From assembly GCF_024807035.1 (NCBI RefSeq), contig NZ_JANUCQ010000001.1, forward strand, positions 1 through 64,000: a stretch of 64,000 nt of DNA, read 5' to 3'. A program made the position numbers and the translations under genes. Under the pieces are notes generated by a model. It was not told where the DNA came from, did not search any database, and was given only the letters and a program-made list of their open reading frames with translations. Positions within the stretch are counted from its first letter, which is position 1. Each line of letters starts with the position of its first letter. The DNA is from Methanococcus voltae PS (lineage in GTDB: Archaea; AGJL01; Methanococci; Methanococcales; Methanococcaceae). Below are positions 49,360 to 58,549 of the stretch, in pieces.

Positions 49360-50166
49360 CTATTCCTTTAAAAATTCTTTAATACAATAAATACTTTCTT
49401 TAATCATTTTATCGGTTAATTCTTTACCATAATTAGCATCTACGATTGCAGGTTTATTTTCAACCATTTCAGCTTCTTCATTAATATATTTATTATTTTG
49501 ACGTGCCTCTACTAATCCAACCATTCCTATTTCTTCATAGTTCAAAGGGTTATGTTTATTCATTTTTTTCTCTTCATAGATTCCGATATACTTTCCAATC
49601 GATAATTCTTCACTATATGCGTGAATATATCCAAAGGACTTTACATCAATTTTTAATTTTTCAATATTTCCATAATCTTTAAAATTATGTTTTATTTTTT
49701 TAAGGTATTCTAAATCTACATCTACATCTGAATCCATATCTAATTCTTTACTGTAACTATTTTCAAGTCTTTTTTTGATATTATCCTTTAAAAAATCTAT
49801 TTTTTTGGAAATGTCTGAATTACCGCCGTGGCAATTAATTATTAACAATTTATTTATTCCTATTTTTGAATATTTGATGATTATATCTTCCAATTCAGAA
49901 ATTATATCTTCTAAGGAGTTATGTATGCCATGTTTAACATAATCATACTCTGTAGATGTACAAACGGTTCCTAAAAATTTTACACCCGTTTTCAATGCAA
50001 CATTAAAAGCCACGTAAGACGCTATTTTAATATCTGTATCGATTGGCAATGCCGAACCATGATTTTCTAGATACGAACCCATTGCAATAACGCCTATTTC
50101 ATGAACTTTTTTGTTTTCTTCAAGTAATTTTCCAGAATTTAATCTTAATTCAAATATATCACTCAT
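49360..50166 (-). CDS. arfB: FAPy deformylase ArfB (creatininase family)
   Basis: ArfB removes formate from the ring-opened GTP product made by the archaeal GTP cyclohydrolase, on the way to riboflavin, F420 and F0 precursors. The 268-residue creatininase-fold protein shows the metal-binding ENHGSALPIDTD (34-45), TSTEYDYVKHG and INCHGGNSD motifs. A GTGAT site precedes the ATG. An acidic/Lys-rich insert is visible at about 135-160. Confidence 0.88.
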   Translation of the reverse strand: MSDIFELRLNSGKLLEENKKVHEIGVIAMGSYLENHGSALPIDTDIKIASYVAFNVALKTGVKFLGTVCTSTEYDYVKHGIHNSLEDIISELEDIIIKYSKIGINKLLIINCHGGNSDISKKIDFLKDNIKKRLENSYSKELDMDSDVDVDLEYLKKIKHNFKDYGNIEKLKIDVKSFGYIHAYSEELSIGKYIGIYEEKKMNKHNPLNYEEIGMVGLVEARQNNKYINEEAEMVENKPAIVDANYGKELTDKMIKESIYCIKEFLKE

Positions 50167-50418
50167 TATATCACAAAATATTACAAAAGTTTAAAGTATA
50201 TCATAAATTTAAAGTTATAACGATTTAAAATCAAAAGTTTCAATTTTTAATGTTCAATTGAATTTTTAATTATTTTGGTAGTTAACTTATTTAACATTAG
50301 TTATTTGATTTTATCAAAGCATCTGAACTAAGTTAAAAAATATATAATTCTAAAAAATAGGAAATTGGATTGTAATAAAATATTTGATTATTTTGTTAAT
50401 TTTATTTTTATTACTTTA

Positions 50419-50586
50419 TTATTCGTTTAAGTTGGCTCTATCTTTAAATTTTAAAGCTCTTCTATATGTTCCGTATTTATCCAATGGCGAATATCTAGGC
50501 GGTTTAACTGTTATTGCTTTACCACCGCACTTGCAGACATTTTGCATAGTATATTCTCCACATAGTGTGCATTTTTTTAATTGCAT
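50419..50586 (-). CDS. nop10: H/ACA ribonucleoprotein protein Nop10
   Basis: This 55-residue protein was found by reading the minus strand between arfB and aIF2 alpha. It has the Nop10 zinc ribbon (CTLCGEYTM...CKC) and the conserved PPRYSPLDKYGTYRRALK segment. It stabilises the archaeal pseudouridylation RNP with Cbf5. The second of two adjacent ATG codons has GGTGA four bases upstream. It follows aIF2 alpha after 41 bases, the arrangement seen in many archaea, and is presumably co-transcribed with it. Confidence 0.95.
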   Translation of the reverse strand: MQLKKCTLCGEYTMQNVCKCGGKAITVKPPRYSPLDKYGTYRRALKFKDRANLNE

Positions 50587-50627
50587 CATCTCACCTTTGT
50601 GAGTATATTACGTAATTATATACATAA

Positions 50628-51419
50628 TTATTCTTCAATTCTTATAAAGTCGCCTTTTCCGTCAGCATATTTAACAATATCGTTCATAGCTTCATTAGCT
50701 ACACTTCTTAAGACTTCTTCACCGCTTTTATAATCTGGCGCAATTACTTCGATTCTATATTTTGGAGCCCCAATGTAGGAAACGTCAACTTGAACATCTT
50801 CGTAAGGATTAGCTTTTATTGCTTTTTTAATTACTTTTTTAATTACTTTTATTCCATCTGGTTCTGTAGTTGAAAGTGATAACATACCATCTACTTTAAC
50901 ATTTGAGAGTTCGATGTTCTCTTTTGCAATCTTATATAATTCTTCTGTCCACTCTTTTGAGATATCCATATCTTCAAAAGCTTCTTCTCCTTCAATAACT
51001 AAGGATTCAAACGCAACATATAATTCTCCGAATTCTTCTTCAATTGTGTATCCTACTTCTTTCCAAGCATCTTCTAAAGATTTACCAAGTTTTTCTGATG
51101 CAAATTGTAATAATTTTTCAGCTCTTTGGAATCTTTTCCATTCTTGAACTTTTGCTCTTTTCTGCTGGTCTGTAACTCTTTTTAATGATAAATCAATCTG
51201 ATTTTTATTAGGATTTACTCTTACAACCTTTGCAACGACTCTTTGTCCTTTTTTAATGTGATCTCTTATGTTTTTAATCCAACCTGATGAAACTTCAGAG
51301 ATGTGTACCATACCCTCTTTTTTAGGGTATTCTAATAATTCAACAAATGCACCAAATGATTTAACGTCACTTACATTTCCTATTACAATATCGCCTTCTT
51401 CTGGAAAATTAGATTTCAT
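50628..51419 (-). CDS. eif2a: Translation initiation factor aIF2 subunit alpha
   Basis: This is the alpha subunit of aIF2, which binds the gamma subunit and mRNA/tRNA. The 263-residue protein has an N-terminal S1 domain (about 8-85, with GAFVELLEYPKKEGMVHISEVS), a central helical domain and a C-terminal alpha/beta domain (IGAPKYRIEVIAPDYK). AGGTG precedes the ATG. It sits in the conserved L44e-S27e-aIF2alpha-Nop10 order. Confidence 0.97.
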   Translation of the reverse strand: MKSNFPEEGDIVIGNVSDVKSFGAFVELLEYPKKEGMVHISEVSSGWIKNIRDHIKKGQRVVAKVVRVNPNKNQIDLSLKRVTDQQKRAKVQEWKRFQRAEKLLQFASEKLGKSLEDAWKEVGYTIEEEFGELYVAFESLVIEGEEAFEDMDISKEWTEELYKIAKENIELSNVKVDGMLSLSTTEPDGIKVIKKVIKKAIKANPYEDVQVDVSYIGAPKYRIEVIAPDYKSGEEVLRSVANEAMNDIVKYADGKGDFIRIEE

Positions 51420-51738
51420 GATATTACACCTTAAATTTTATAATATATTCTAAAAAAAGTTAAGCTACTTTTCTTTTTCTTTTTTCTTTTTCTTTTCTAT
51501 TTTTAACTTATTATTTTATGATATGTATTTTCCGAAATAAATAAGTAATAATATAAATTTAACAATTGATTACAAATTACAAAATTAAAATTATACTATA
51601 TCAATATAATATTAATGTATAATATATAAAGTTATACAATAATTTTCATAATAGAATAAATGATTATAAAACAATGTTAAATTTTAATGATTAAAAAAGA
51701 AGAGTTTTATGATTACAAATATTATACGAACGTATAAT
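51420..51738. other. Intergenic region, no gene found
   Basis: About 320 bases split S27e from aIF2 alpha within an otherwise conserved gene order. It includes a TTTCTTTTTC-type stretch near aIF2 alpha (51468-51495) and AT-rich sequence that probably holds an aIF2 alpha promoter. No small gene with a binding site was found. Confidence 0.5.
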
Positions 51739-51924
51739 TTATTGTAATACTTCGAGTATTTTAGCTTTTATTGAACCTTTTGAAGCTTTAGGTTCTGCAA
51801 TTGTTTTACCGCATGCTGTACATTTAACAACTGTTGATGGGCAACCAAATAAAACTTGTTGGTTGTTGCAATCTGTACATTGTACTTTTAAAAATCTGCT
51901 TTTTGGTCTTGGTATTAATTCCAT
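51739..51924 (-). CDS. rps27e: Small ribosomal subunit protein S27e
   Basis: This 61-residue zinc-ribbon ribosomal protein has paired cysteines CTDC and CTAC and the family's ELIPRPKSRFLKVQC start. I use the ATG at 51924, with GGTGA five bases upstream; the frame opens three codons earlier at a GTG inside that site. It follows L44e after 60 bases. Confidence 0.97.
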   Translation of the reverse strand: MELIPRPKSRFLKVQCTDCNNQQVLFGCPSTVVKCTACGKTIAEPKASKGSIKAKILEVLQ

Positions 51925-51984
51925 GTTTCTCACCTTTATTTCACTATCTATTAAAAATTAAATGTAGAAATATGTTGAATTTAC

Positions 51985-52266
51985 TTATTCAACTAATTCA
52001 AACATTCTAGCTCTGAATCCACCGTTGCTTCTTGTGTGCATTTTTCCACATTCTGCACATTTGTATCTTAAATCCAATTTTTTAATTGGTTTTGCTCCAC
52101 CAGGTAATGGTCTTGGGTAACCCCCGTAACCTGCAGTTACTCTTCTGAATAACCTTTGACCTCTTCTCAATTCACTTGCTTTTCTCTTTTTAGCTCTTTC
52201 TACTGTATGAACGGTGTGTTTTTTACAGTATGGACAATATCTTTTAATTTTCTTTTTCATTTTCAT
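51985..52266 (-). CDS. rpl44e: Large ribosomal subunit protein L44e
   Basis: The 93-residue protein has the L44e signature: [11 protein letters not shown] at 11-21, the basic [16 protein letters not shown] region and a second zinc pair [13 protein letters not shown] lies six bases before the first ATG. Its start overlaps the end of the GINS gene by 23 bases, which implies translation coupling within one operon. Confidence 0.98.
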   Translation of the reverse strand: MKMKKKIKRYCPYCKKHTVHTVERAKKRKASELRRGQRLFRRVTAGYGGYPRPLPGGAKPIKKLDLRYKCAECGKMHTRSNGGFRARMFELVE

Positions 52267-53017
52267 AAATAGTCACCTGTTCCACTATTTTGTGTTTCTC
52301 TAAAATTTTTGAAAATCTCCCATCTAAAGAAATTAAATCATTTTTATTTAAACCATAAACACAATTTCCATCTGTAAAATATGGAAACTTGTGATTGACT
52401 CTTACAATATGAATATCTCTTTCAGTATTTATAACTTTTGGTATTTCATCATCTATATTTTTAAAAACATTATCTTGAAAATCAGAGTCTAAATTTGAAG
52501 AATAATCCTTTTTAAGTTCATTTTTTTCAAAATTTTCAGTTAATTTTTCTAAATTTTCTTTTAAATTTCTGGATAACTCGTTAGAACCATTTGATACACT
52601 ATCATCTTGCAATGCGGTATTTTTGACCTTAATTTGCATACTTTTTGCACTATTTGGGTCATAATTTTTAACAGAAGCATCTATAATATTTTCAAAGTTG
52701 GTTAAAAAATCAGAGTTGTCACTACATAAAGTGGTATCTATAAGATTGTTAATAATCTTATAAATTTCCTTTTCATCTTCAATTAATAATTCAGGGTTTT
52801 CATTTAAAATAATAATTTTATATAATCTTACCTTTAATAACGAAGACGAATAGTATTTTACACGATTGATTTTTTTTACATCTAAATCGTTGATATTATC
52901 TTTTTTAGAAATGCTTTCCACATATTGTTTAATATCTGAATAAAGACTTTCTGATATTTTAAGCAATTTTGGAGATGCTATTTCATCAAAAAAAGCATTT
53001 TTAGCTTTATTATACAT
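52244..53017 (-). CDS. GINS complex subunit Gins51
   Basis: GINS links the MCM helicase to the archaeal replisome (CMG). The 257-residue protein has a helical A domain (about 1-105). A small B domain at the C-terminus carries [29 protein letters not shown] and [14 protein letters not shown]-before-B order marks Gins51. The linker (about 115-195) is unusually long and Asn/Ser/Lys-rich. Its place directly after PCNA, and overlapping L44e, is the conserved archaeal neighbourhood and supports the call. AAGTGA precedes the ATG. Confidence 0.82.
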   Translation of the reverse strand: MYNKAKNAFFDEIASPKLLKISESLYSDIKQYVESISKKDNINDLDVKKINRVKYYSSSLLKVRLYKIIILNENPELLIEDEKEIYKIINNLIDTTLCSDNSDFLTNFENIIDASVKNYDPNSAKSMQIKVKNTALQDDSVSNGSNELSRNLKENLEKLTENFEKNELKKDYSSNLDSDFQDNVFKNIDDEIPKVINTERDIHIVRVNHKFPYFTDGNCVYGLNKNDLISLDGRFSKILEKHKIVEQVTIYENEKEN

Positions 53018-53124
53018 ATTTTCACTTATTTTAGTTATTATTTATTACTAAATTCTTACTCATACTATTATTCCTAATTAGATACTAAAGTTTTAATTGA
53101 AGTATTTAATTAATATAACTTCAA

Positions 53125-53937
53125 TTAAGATTCAATTCTTGGTGCAAGTAAAAATACTAATTTAGCGCCACCAATATTATATTCTACTTTAACAGGCATA
53201 TCTTCGCCTAAGTATATGTCTAAAATATCTTCTGATGCAGTAGACTTTGTTATATCTTTTAAGTATGCAAGATTGAAAGTACTCTTTGAGTTTTCCAATA
53301 CTTTATATTCAACCATTACATTGTTTATAACTTCTTCGCTTTCCACAGCTCCTTCATTCTCTTCTGAACTTACAACTTCTGTTTCCGATTTTGAAAGTGA
53401 GAATATTGTTTCGCTGTAGTTTAAATCTCCTTTTGAAGATATTACAAATTGATTATCACTTGAATTAACGCTTAAGATAATATGGTCGTTTACCAATTCT
53501 GAGTCCTTTAAAGCTTCTACAAATGCACCTGCTTTGATAGATACTTTGTTTGGGTACTCTATGTCTGGAACTTTTAAATTATTTGATGAAATGTCGTACA
53601 ACGCCATTGAGAAGTTTCTTGTAACATTGTTTTTAAACGTAGTAAGCAATTTATTTTTTTCTTCATCATATTCCATAATTATTGTATCATTACTTTTAGA
53701 CCTTGCCATTATCTTTTTTAAGGCCTCTAAGTCTATACCTAAATCGTGTATTCCACTAATGTACTCTGAAAATACGGTTTTAGGAATGTTTAAACTGACT
53801 AAAGCCACGTGTGAAGGGTCCATAGCACTTGCCTTAATTCCTTCTTCATCTACTTCGAAACATATTTCATCTACTAAGTTACTTGTAGCATTGATTATTT
53901 TTTTGAAGTCTTTTGCATCACAAACTGCTTTAAACAT
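53125..53937 (-). CDS. pcn: DNA polymerase sliding clamp PCNA
   Basis: PCNA encircles DNA as a trimer and tethers polymerase, ligase and other partners. The 270-residue protein has the first-domain [14 protein letters not shown] start and [11 protein letters not shown]. The interdomain loop and the C-terminal [11 protein letters not shown] follow. Usual archaeal length is ~245-250. The excess is a Glu/Ser-rich insert at about 184-204 in the second domain. GGTGA precedes the ATG. The GINS gene follows at 107 bases. Confidence 0.97.
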   Translation of the reverse strand: MFKAVCDAKDFKKIINATSNLVDEICFEVDEEGIKASAMDPSHVALVSLNIPKTVFSEYISGIHDLGIDLEALKKIMARSKSNDTIIMEYDEEKNKLLTTFKNNVTRNFSMALYDISSNNLKVPDIEYPNKVSIKAGAFVEALKDSELVNDHIILSVNSSDNQFVISSKGDLNYSETIFSLSKSETEVVSSEENEGAVESEEVINNVMVEYKVLENSKSTFNLAYLKDITKSTASEDILDIYLGEDMPVKVEYNIGGAKLVFLLAPRIES

Positions 53938-54243
53938 TTGCTCACCACTATTTTTTTAAATAATATCTCTAAAAATATTTAGAAGTTAGATTTAATTAAT
54001 AAATTTAATATCAATTTAATATCAATTTAATTTTAAACATAATTAATTTTAAACATTTTTTATTATATTTTACTAACTATATGTAAATAACTATATGTAT
54101 CTAATGTTTTGTTTTTAATTTAAATACTCTATTAAAAATATCAAATACATATTAAAAAAAATAAATAGCATAAATTAGAGTTATTGCATTTTTATTCTAA
54201 TTTATAACGTGTATGATTAATTAATTTGACTATTTTATTTAAT
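53938..54243. other. Intergenic region, no gene found
   Basis: About 305 bases upstream of PCNA and downstream of the LysR gene. Short direct repeats are visible (TTTAATATCAA twice; TTTTAAACAT twice; AACTATATGTA twice between 53995 and 54100). They look like AT-rich drift, although the PCNA promoter must be here. Confidence 0.5.
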
Positions 54244-55134
54244 TTAATCTCCTTTTACAAAATCCCAGAATGATTTTATAGCACTAGGGTTTTTAGGTCT
54301 TTTACCTCTAACTAAGTACAAGTATCTTGTAAGGTCTAAGTCTTCTATTGGAACTATTTTTAAAAAGCCAGCTTCTGCTGATTTTTTCGCAGGAATTTCT
54401 GAAATAATACTTACTCCGTAACCTTCGGAAACAGCCGTGATAATAGATGACGTACTTCCTAAACTCATAACTGTATGTAAATCCATCATTGAATATCCTT
54501 TTTTATTCAATGCATCTATTAGTATTTCACGAGTTCCTGAACCAACTTCCCTATCGACGTAATCTTCTTTTAATACATCGGATAATTTTGCGATTGGTTT
54601 TTTAGCTAAGGAATGGTCATTAGGCACTACTAAAACTAACCTATCTTTTCCTATAACGATGTTATCGTAATTCTTATCATATATGTTTCCAACTGCGATA
54701 ATATCAACGTTTCTTTCCTCGAGCAATTTGAAACATTTTTCTGAGTCTGTAATTTGAATTTCAAAGTTAACGTCTTTGTATTCTTTTTTATACTCTTTTA
54801 TAATACTTGGTATTAAGTATTCACCTGGTGTGGTACTTGCAGCAATCCTAATAATACCTTCAGGGTTTTCATGTAACATTTTCATTTGCTGTTTTGAGTT
54901 ATTAATGAATTCTAAAACTTTTTCCGCATTTTCTAATAATATAGTTCCTTCAACGGTTAAATCAACCCCTTCGGGAGTTCTTAAAAATAATTGCGCATCA
55001 AAAAACTTTTCAAGCACGGATATATGATTACTAACGGTACCTTGCGTAACGCCTAATCTTTTAGCGGCTTTTGAGAAGCTTTTAGTTTTTGCAGCATGTA
55101 GAAAAGTTTGAAAGTAACTTATTTTTGGGTCCAT
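54244..55134 (-). CDS. LysR-family transcriptional regulator
   Basis: The 296-residue protein has an N-terminal winged helix-turn-helix (about 1-62, with FSKAAKRLGVTQGTVSNHISVLE). A periplasmic-binding-like ligand domain follows (about 90-290; EGIIRIAASTTPGEYLIPSI and VDREVGSGTREIL). LysR regulators usually control a divergent neighbour; the divergent gene here is the PLP-fold protein at 55462. The ATG at 55134 has AGTGATATT upstream. Two earlier ATG codons at 55161/55158 lack a site. Confidence 0.92.
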   Translation of the reverse strand: MDPKISYFQTFLHAAKTKSFSKAAKRLGVTQGTVSNHISVLEKFFDAQLFLRTPEGVDLTVEGTILLENAEKVLEFINNSKQQMKMLHENPEGIIRIAASTTPGEYLIPSIIKEYKKEYKDVNFEIQITDSEKCFKLLEERNVDIIAVGNIYDKNYDNIVIGKDRLVLVVPNDHSLAKKPIAKLSDVLKEDYVDREVGSGTREILIDALNKKGYSMMDLHTVMSLGSTSSIITAVSEGYGVSIISEIPAKKSAEAGFLKIVPIEDLDLTRYLYLVRGKRPKNPSAIKSFWDFVKGD

Positions 55135-55461
55135 AATATCACTATCGCTATTCGCCATCATTATTATTTTAATTAAATGATTTTAATATGTCTTTTAGTA
55201 TAATTTGAATTTTCATAATTGTTTAAATATATATTATATTATAATATTCTATATGCTAATTAATTCAATATTCAAGATATTATATTAAACTAATAATACA
55301 TATTAAAAAAACTAATATATATAATTAATCTAAATATACGTCCTACCAAATAAATAAGTTAATACCTTGAACGTTAATATTGTATTTATTAATCATATTT
55401 GTAATAGCTTTTGGAATAATGTATCATTTATTAAAGATTTAAATTAGTTGAGGAGATTTTA
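55135..55461. other. LysR / PLP-protein divergent control region
   Basis: About 325 AT-rich bases separate the divergent LysR and PLP-fold genes, which is where a LysR operator would be expected. I could not find a convincing T-N11-A palindrome that stands out from the background. No gene was seen. Confidence 0.4.
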
Positions 55462-56502
55462 ATGATAGTATTACCATATAGAAAACCGTGCATGGAGGCA
55501 CTGGTTTTAAAAGAAGGGAATGAACAAGAAACTTCGTTAGTTATTAATTCAATTCTTAAAAATAATTATCATATACATTATTTGCCATCGGGAGATGCTT
55601 CTATATACATGGCGTGTAATATCTTAAATTTTTATAATTCTAAAAATTCAAACCTTGAAAATTGTGTGAATGCTATAATACCGGATATGGGGGCGTGGAA
55701 TGGTTTTAAAAATTATTCTGAACTATTGGGTTTTGATATAATTAGTTTGAAAACTGAAGACGGCGTAATAAATCCAAAGTATTTAAAAACATTTTTTGAA
55801 AACCTGGTTTATGGGCAAAGTAATGAATCAATTCCAAAAGATATATTGAATGTTTTATTCATTACCTCATCTGCAGGGTACTTACAAAGTCAAAAAATAA
55901 AAGAAATAGCCGAATTATGCAAAGAATATAATGTTATACTCTTTGAAGATATTTCTGGAAAAGTTGGTGGTAATTGTGGTTATGGCGATTTAATAGTATG
56001 TTCTACAGGCTCTCCAAAGATTATAAACTGCGAGTACGGGGGTTTTTTCGGTCTTTCAAGTGATTTCATGAAATTAATAGACGACGCAGAACACTCAAAA
56101 GAGATAAAAAATAATGCTAAAAAAATATTAAAGACTTATAAAATTCCAAATATCTATGGTTCAATAATGTACGAAGCATTAAATGCAAAAGAAACATATC
56201 AAAAATATGTGGAATATTGTATGTATATAAAGGGAAAGATAAATCATTCTGAATTTTTAAACGAAGAGGGTATTTCATTATTTATTAATTCAAAAAATCC
56301 AAATAAATTTTCAAAACAGATAAATGAACATATTAAATTATCAAATGGTAAATCACTAGTTACAAAATGTCCGAATAAAAATAGGATACTAAAAGACGGA
56401 GTCGTTTTAGAAATAAAAAAATTAGATTTAAATCATATCTCTATAAGAGATTTAGATGAAATATGTAATATCATTAATGAAATTTCAAAACAGCTACATT
56501 AA
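55462..56502 (+). CDS. UPF0425-like pyridoxal-phosphate-fold protein
   Basis: The 346-residue protein has the aspartate-aminotransferase/DegT-type fold. A Gly/Ser phosphate-binding region (LPSGDASIYMACNI) is near 40-53, DVFED-like LFEDISGKVGG in the middle, and a candidate PLP lysine in STGSPKII near 195. It matches the methanococcal UPF0425 family, for which no reaction is known. GAGGAG precedes the ATG. It is divergent from a LysR regulator, which may control it. Confidence 0.78.
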   Translation: MIVLPYRKPCMEALVLKEGNEQETSLVINSILKNNYHIHYLPSGDASIYMACNILNFYNSKNSNLENCVNAIIPDMGAWNGFKNYSELLGFDIISLKTEDGVINPKYLKTFFENLVYGQSNESIPKDILNVLFITSSAGYLQSQKIKEIAELCKEYNVILFEDISGKVGGNCGYGDLIVCSTGSPKIINCEYGGFFGLSSDFMKLIDDAEHSKEIKNNAKKILKTYKIPNIYGSIMYEALNAKETYQKYVEYCMYIKGKINHSEFLNEEGISLFINSKNPNKFSKQINEHIKLSNGKSLVTKCPNKNRILKDGVVLEIKKLDLNHISIRDLDEICNIINEISKQLH

Positions 56503-56550
56503 ATGATAGCTAAATGATTAAGAAAATGAATATCAAAATAAAAAAATAAT

Positions 56551-57621
56551 TTAATTAATTTTTTCAATTAATAATCCGCAATTTCCCAAGAATTTATATT
56601 TGAATCCATAACCTAATAATTCCAAGGTATCTATAATTTCAGACCTTGATAAATACCCTATAAAGTATTTATTTAAGCTTTGGTAGAATTCAAATAATTC
56701 TATGCTAACATTTGCTGAATCTTTAAAGAATTCTTCAATTATTATTAATTTTCCATTCTTTTTTAATGAATCCATCATTTTTCTCAAGAATAATCTTGGA
56801 GATTTTGCATAACTAAGTGTATGTGTACAAATTACGCTGTCGTATTTAGTTTTAGGTATGGTTTCGCTAAAATCTAATGTTTTTAATTTTGCACATTCGA
56901 TTCCATTTCGTTCTAATCTACTTTCTGCCATTTTAATTAGCTTTTTAGATATATCTACACCCATGTATTGACCATTTGGTGCTACTTTTGAGCTAAAGTA
57001 TAATGGAGAGCGAGAACCACAACCTACATCTAAGATATAATCTCCTTTTTTGATATCTAATACTTCAAAAGCTGCAGTTCTTGTTATATCCATAAATTCA
57101 GTATTTAATAACATATCCCATATATCTGCATCTTTTTTAAAGTTTAATAGTATCTCAGGATGATTATAACCTATTAAAGCATATTGAAATAGACTTGTTC
57201 TGAAGTCGTATTGTGCAATATAATCATCCATTAAATCTTGGTATTTTGGGTGAATAGATGAATACTTAAATTCATTATTTAATTCTAAGGTATTATCATC
57301 GTAATTCTCTCTGATAAGCCCTAAACTAACTGCGGTATTTACATATTTCAATATAAAATCTTTATTTGGATATTCTAGCATGGAAAGCAAATTTTCTTTT
57401 GTAGGCATATGTAAGTCTATTATTTTGTATATTCCGAATTTTAAACCTTGCCTAAAAAATGTGCCCAATAATTCATTATTTAGATATTCTACTGCATAAT
57501 CCATGCATCTAAAATTCTTCATGTATTCTTCTTCCTCTATTATTGAAATATCGTTATAGTACCCAACTTCTGTATTCATCTTACCATCTTCTAAATCGCT
57601 TGTATAATCAAATCTATCCAT
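56551..57621 (-). CDS. SAM-dependent methyltransferase with N-terminal helical domain
   Basis: The 356-residue protein has an acidic N-terminus, a helical/winged region (about 30-105), then a class I methyltransferase domain. Motif I is ILDVGCGSRSPL near 198-209; GVDISKKLIKMAESRL and a post-motif CTHTLSYA follow. The layout resembles small-molecule O-methyltransferases that dimerise through an N-terminal winged helix. Substrate is unknown. The ATG at 57621 follows GGTGAAATC and begins four bases after the EarA-like gene ends, so the two are co-transcribed and probably co-translated. Confidence 0.83.
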   Translation of the reverse strand: MDRFDYTSDLEDGKMNTEVGYYNDISIIEEEEYMKNFRCMDYAVEYLNNELLGTFFRQGLKFGIYKIIDLHMPTKENLLSMLEYPNKDFILKYVNTAVSLGLIRENYDDNTLELNNEFKYSSIHPKYQDLMDDYIAQYDFRTSLFQYALIGYNHPEILLNFKKDADIWDMLLNTEFMDITRTAAFEVLDIKKGDYILDVGCGSRSPLYFSSKVAPNGQYMGVDISKKLIKMAESRLERNGIECAKLKTLDFSETIPKTKYDSVICTHTLSYAKSPRLFLRKMMDSLKKNGKLIIIEEFFKDSANVSIELFEFYQSLNKYFIGYLSRSEIIDTLELLGYGFKYKFLGNCGLLIEKIN

Positions 57622-57625
57622 GATT

Positions 57626-57958
57626 TCACCATTTATCAGAAGAATCATAATCTTTTAAATATTCTACAACAGTCTTTCCATATTCCGTCATTTGATATAT
57701 TTTCATACCTTCTCTTCCATCGCAAGATACTAAACCTAATTCAATAAGCGAAGAACTGCCATTGTACCGATTTCCCATACCTTTTAAGCAACCTAATACG
57801 TTACTCGGATCTGATTTAACTCTTCGAGATAATTCAGATAAGTAAGTCCCGTGCGGATGAACATCATATAGGAAATACACTATTCTTTTTCGAAGTTTAC
57901 TCTTGTTTAAAGACCTAATAATTGTAGGATTTATAAACATCATGTCATGAGAACCCAC
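57626..57958 (-). CDS. EarA-like winged-helix regulator
   Basis: The 110-residue protein is a basic winged-helix DNA-binding protein: RKRIVYFLYDVHPHGTYLSELSRRVKSDPSNVLGCLKG carries the recognition helix (broken here as a description, residues about 22-60), then a wing. It resembles EarA, the activator of archaellum genes in Methanococcus maripaludis; I make that call from pattern memory. The start is GTG at 57958 with GAGGTG six bases upstream (57965-57970). In-frame ATG codons at 57943 and 57940 are alternatives. A palindrome lies in its promoter. Confidence 0.7.
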   Translation of the reverse strand: MGSHDMMFINPTIIRSLNKSKLRKRIVYFLYDVHPHGTYLSELSRRVKSDPSNVLGCLKGMGNRYNGSSSLIELGLVSCDGREGMKIYQMTEYGKTVVEYLKDYDSSDKW

Positions 57959-57986
57959 TTATGACACCTCGGAGGATTGTCTAAAA

Positions 57987-57999
57987 CCCTTTTAAAGGG
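57987..57999. promoter_or_regulatory. Perfect 6-1-6 palindrome in the EarA-like promoter
   Basis: CCCTTT-T-AAAGGG is exact. It is one of the few G/C-ended palindromes in an AT-rich region. It lies 29 bases before the GTG start and just downstream of a TATA-like element. A bound protein there would block transcription initiation, so autoregulation is plausible. Confidence 0.6.
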
Positions 58000-58001
58000 A
58001 C

Positions 58002-58016
58002 ATATATACTTATAAA
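58002..58016 (-). promoter_or_regulatory. TATA box of the EarA-like gene
   Basis: On the minus strand the sequence reads TTTATAAGTATATAT. It is ~45-58 bases before the GTG start, which places transcription initiation at about 57980, inside or next to the palindrome at 57987-57999. Confidence 0.5.
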
Positions 58017-58549
58017 CTATTACTAAATTGTTACTAATTTGACAACATTATCTATAAAAATTTAAACATTATTCAATGTTGAAACAATATCTATACTAAA
58101 TATTTACAAAGGGTCGTATTACTAAATAAACTAATATATAGTTGTATTGTTTATTATATATAAATATAACCTACTTAAAAGAACTAAATATTAGATTTAT
58201 TAATGGGCAATATTTATAACATATATCGAAAGTAATATATAGTATAAATGTTGACCAGCAATCATTTATATAGTATTAATATAAAATTATTTTAAAATGT
58301 CTATTTTTTAAATAGTAAGACTTAAGACCATATTTAATAATTTAATAACATTTAATGGTTATAAAATATAATTATCCTTTATTTACTGGATAAAAAGCAT
58401 AATAAATCTATATATGCAGTTAGTTTTTATCACGTTTACTTATTTAGTAATAATTAATATTAAAAAAATTAAAATATGTATTATTGAAATTGTAAAAAAA
58501 TCTAAAAAAATTAAATCAAAGTTAAAAATAAATTAATTACGGGGGCTAT
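58017..58549. other. Long intergenic region, no gene found
   Basis: Over 500 bases between the EarA-like gene and the 3' end of the 904-residue secreted protein gene. It has a short hairpin AACATT-ATTC-AATGTT (58065-58080), near-repeats TTACTAAATTG/TTACTAATTTG (58019-58040), and T-rich minus-strand sequence near 58493-58530 that could end the upstream gene. No coding frame with a binding site was found. Confidence 0.5.
58493..58530 (-). terminator. U-rich terminator of the 904-residue protein gene
   Basis: Plus-strand A runs (seven A's twice, then AAAAATAAA) read as T runs on the minus strand, ~20-55 bases beyond the stop codon. There is no clear hairpin. Confidence 0.4.

Noticed and set aside
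50384-50602. 72-codon plus-strand open frame between arfB and aIF2 alpha
   Set aside because: It is the antisense shadow of Nop10, which has conserved motifs and a good binding site on the minus strand.
57959-58549. A hidden small gene or RNA in the longest spacer
   Set aside because: No frame with a binding site and no cloverleaf or conserved RNA motif was seen; only short AT-rich repeats are present.
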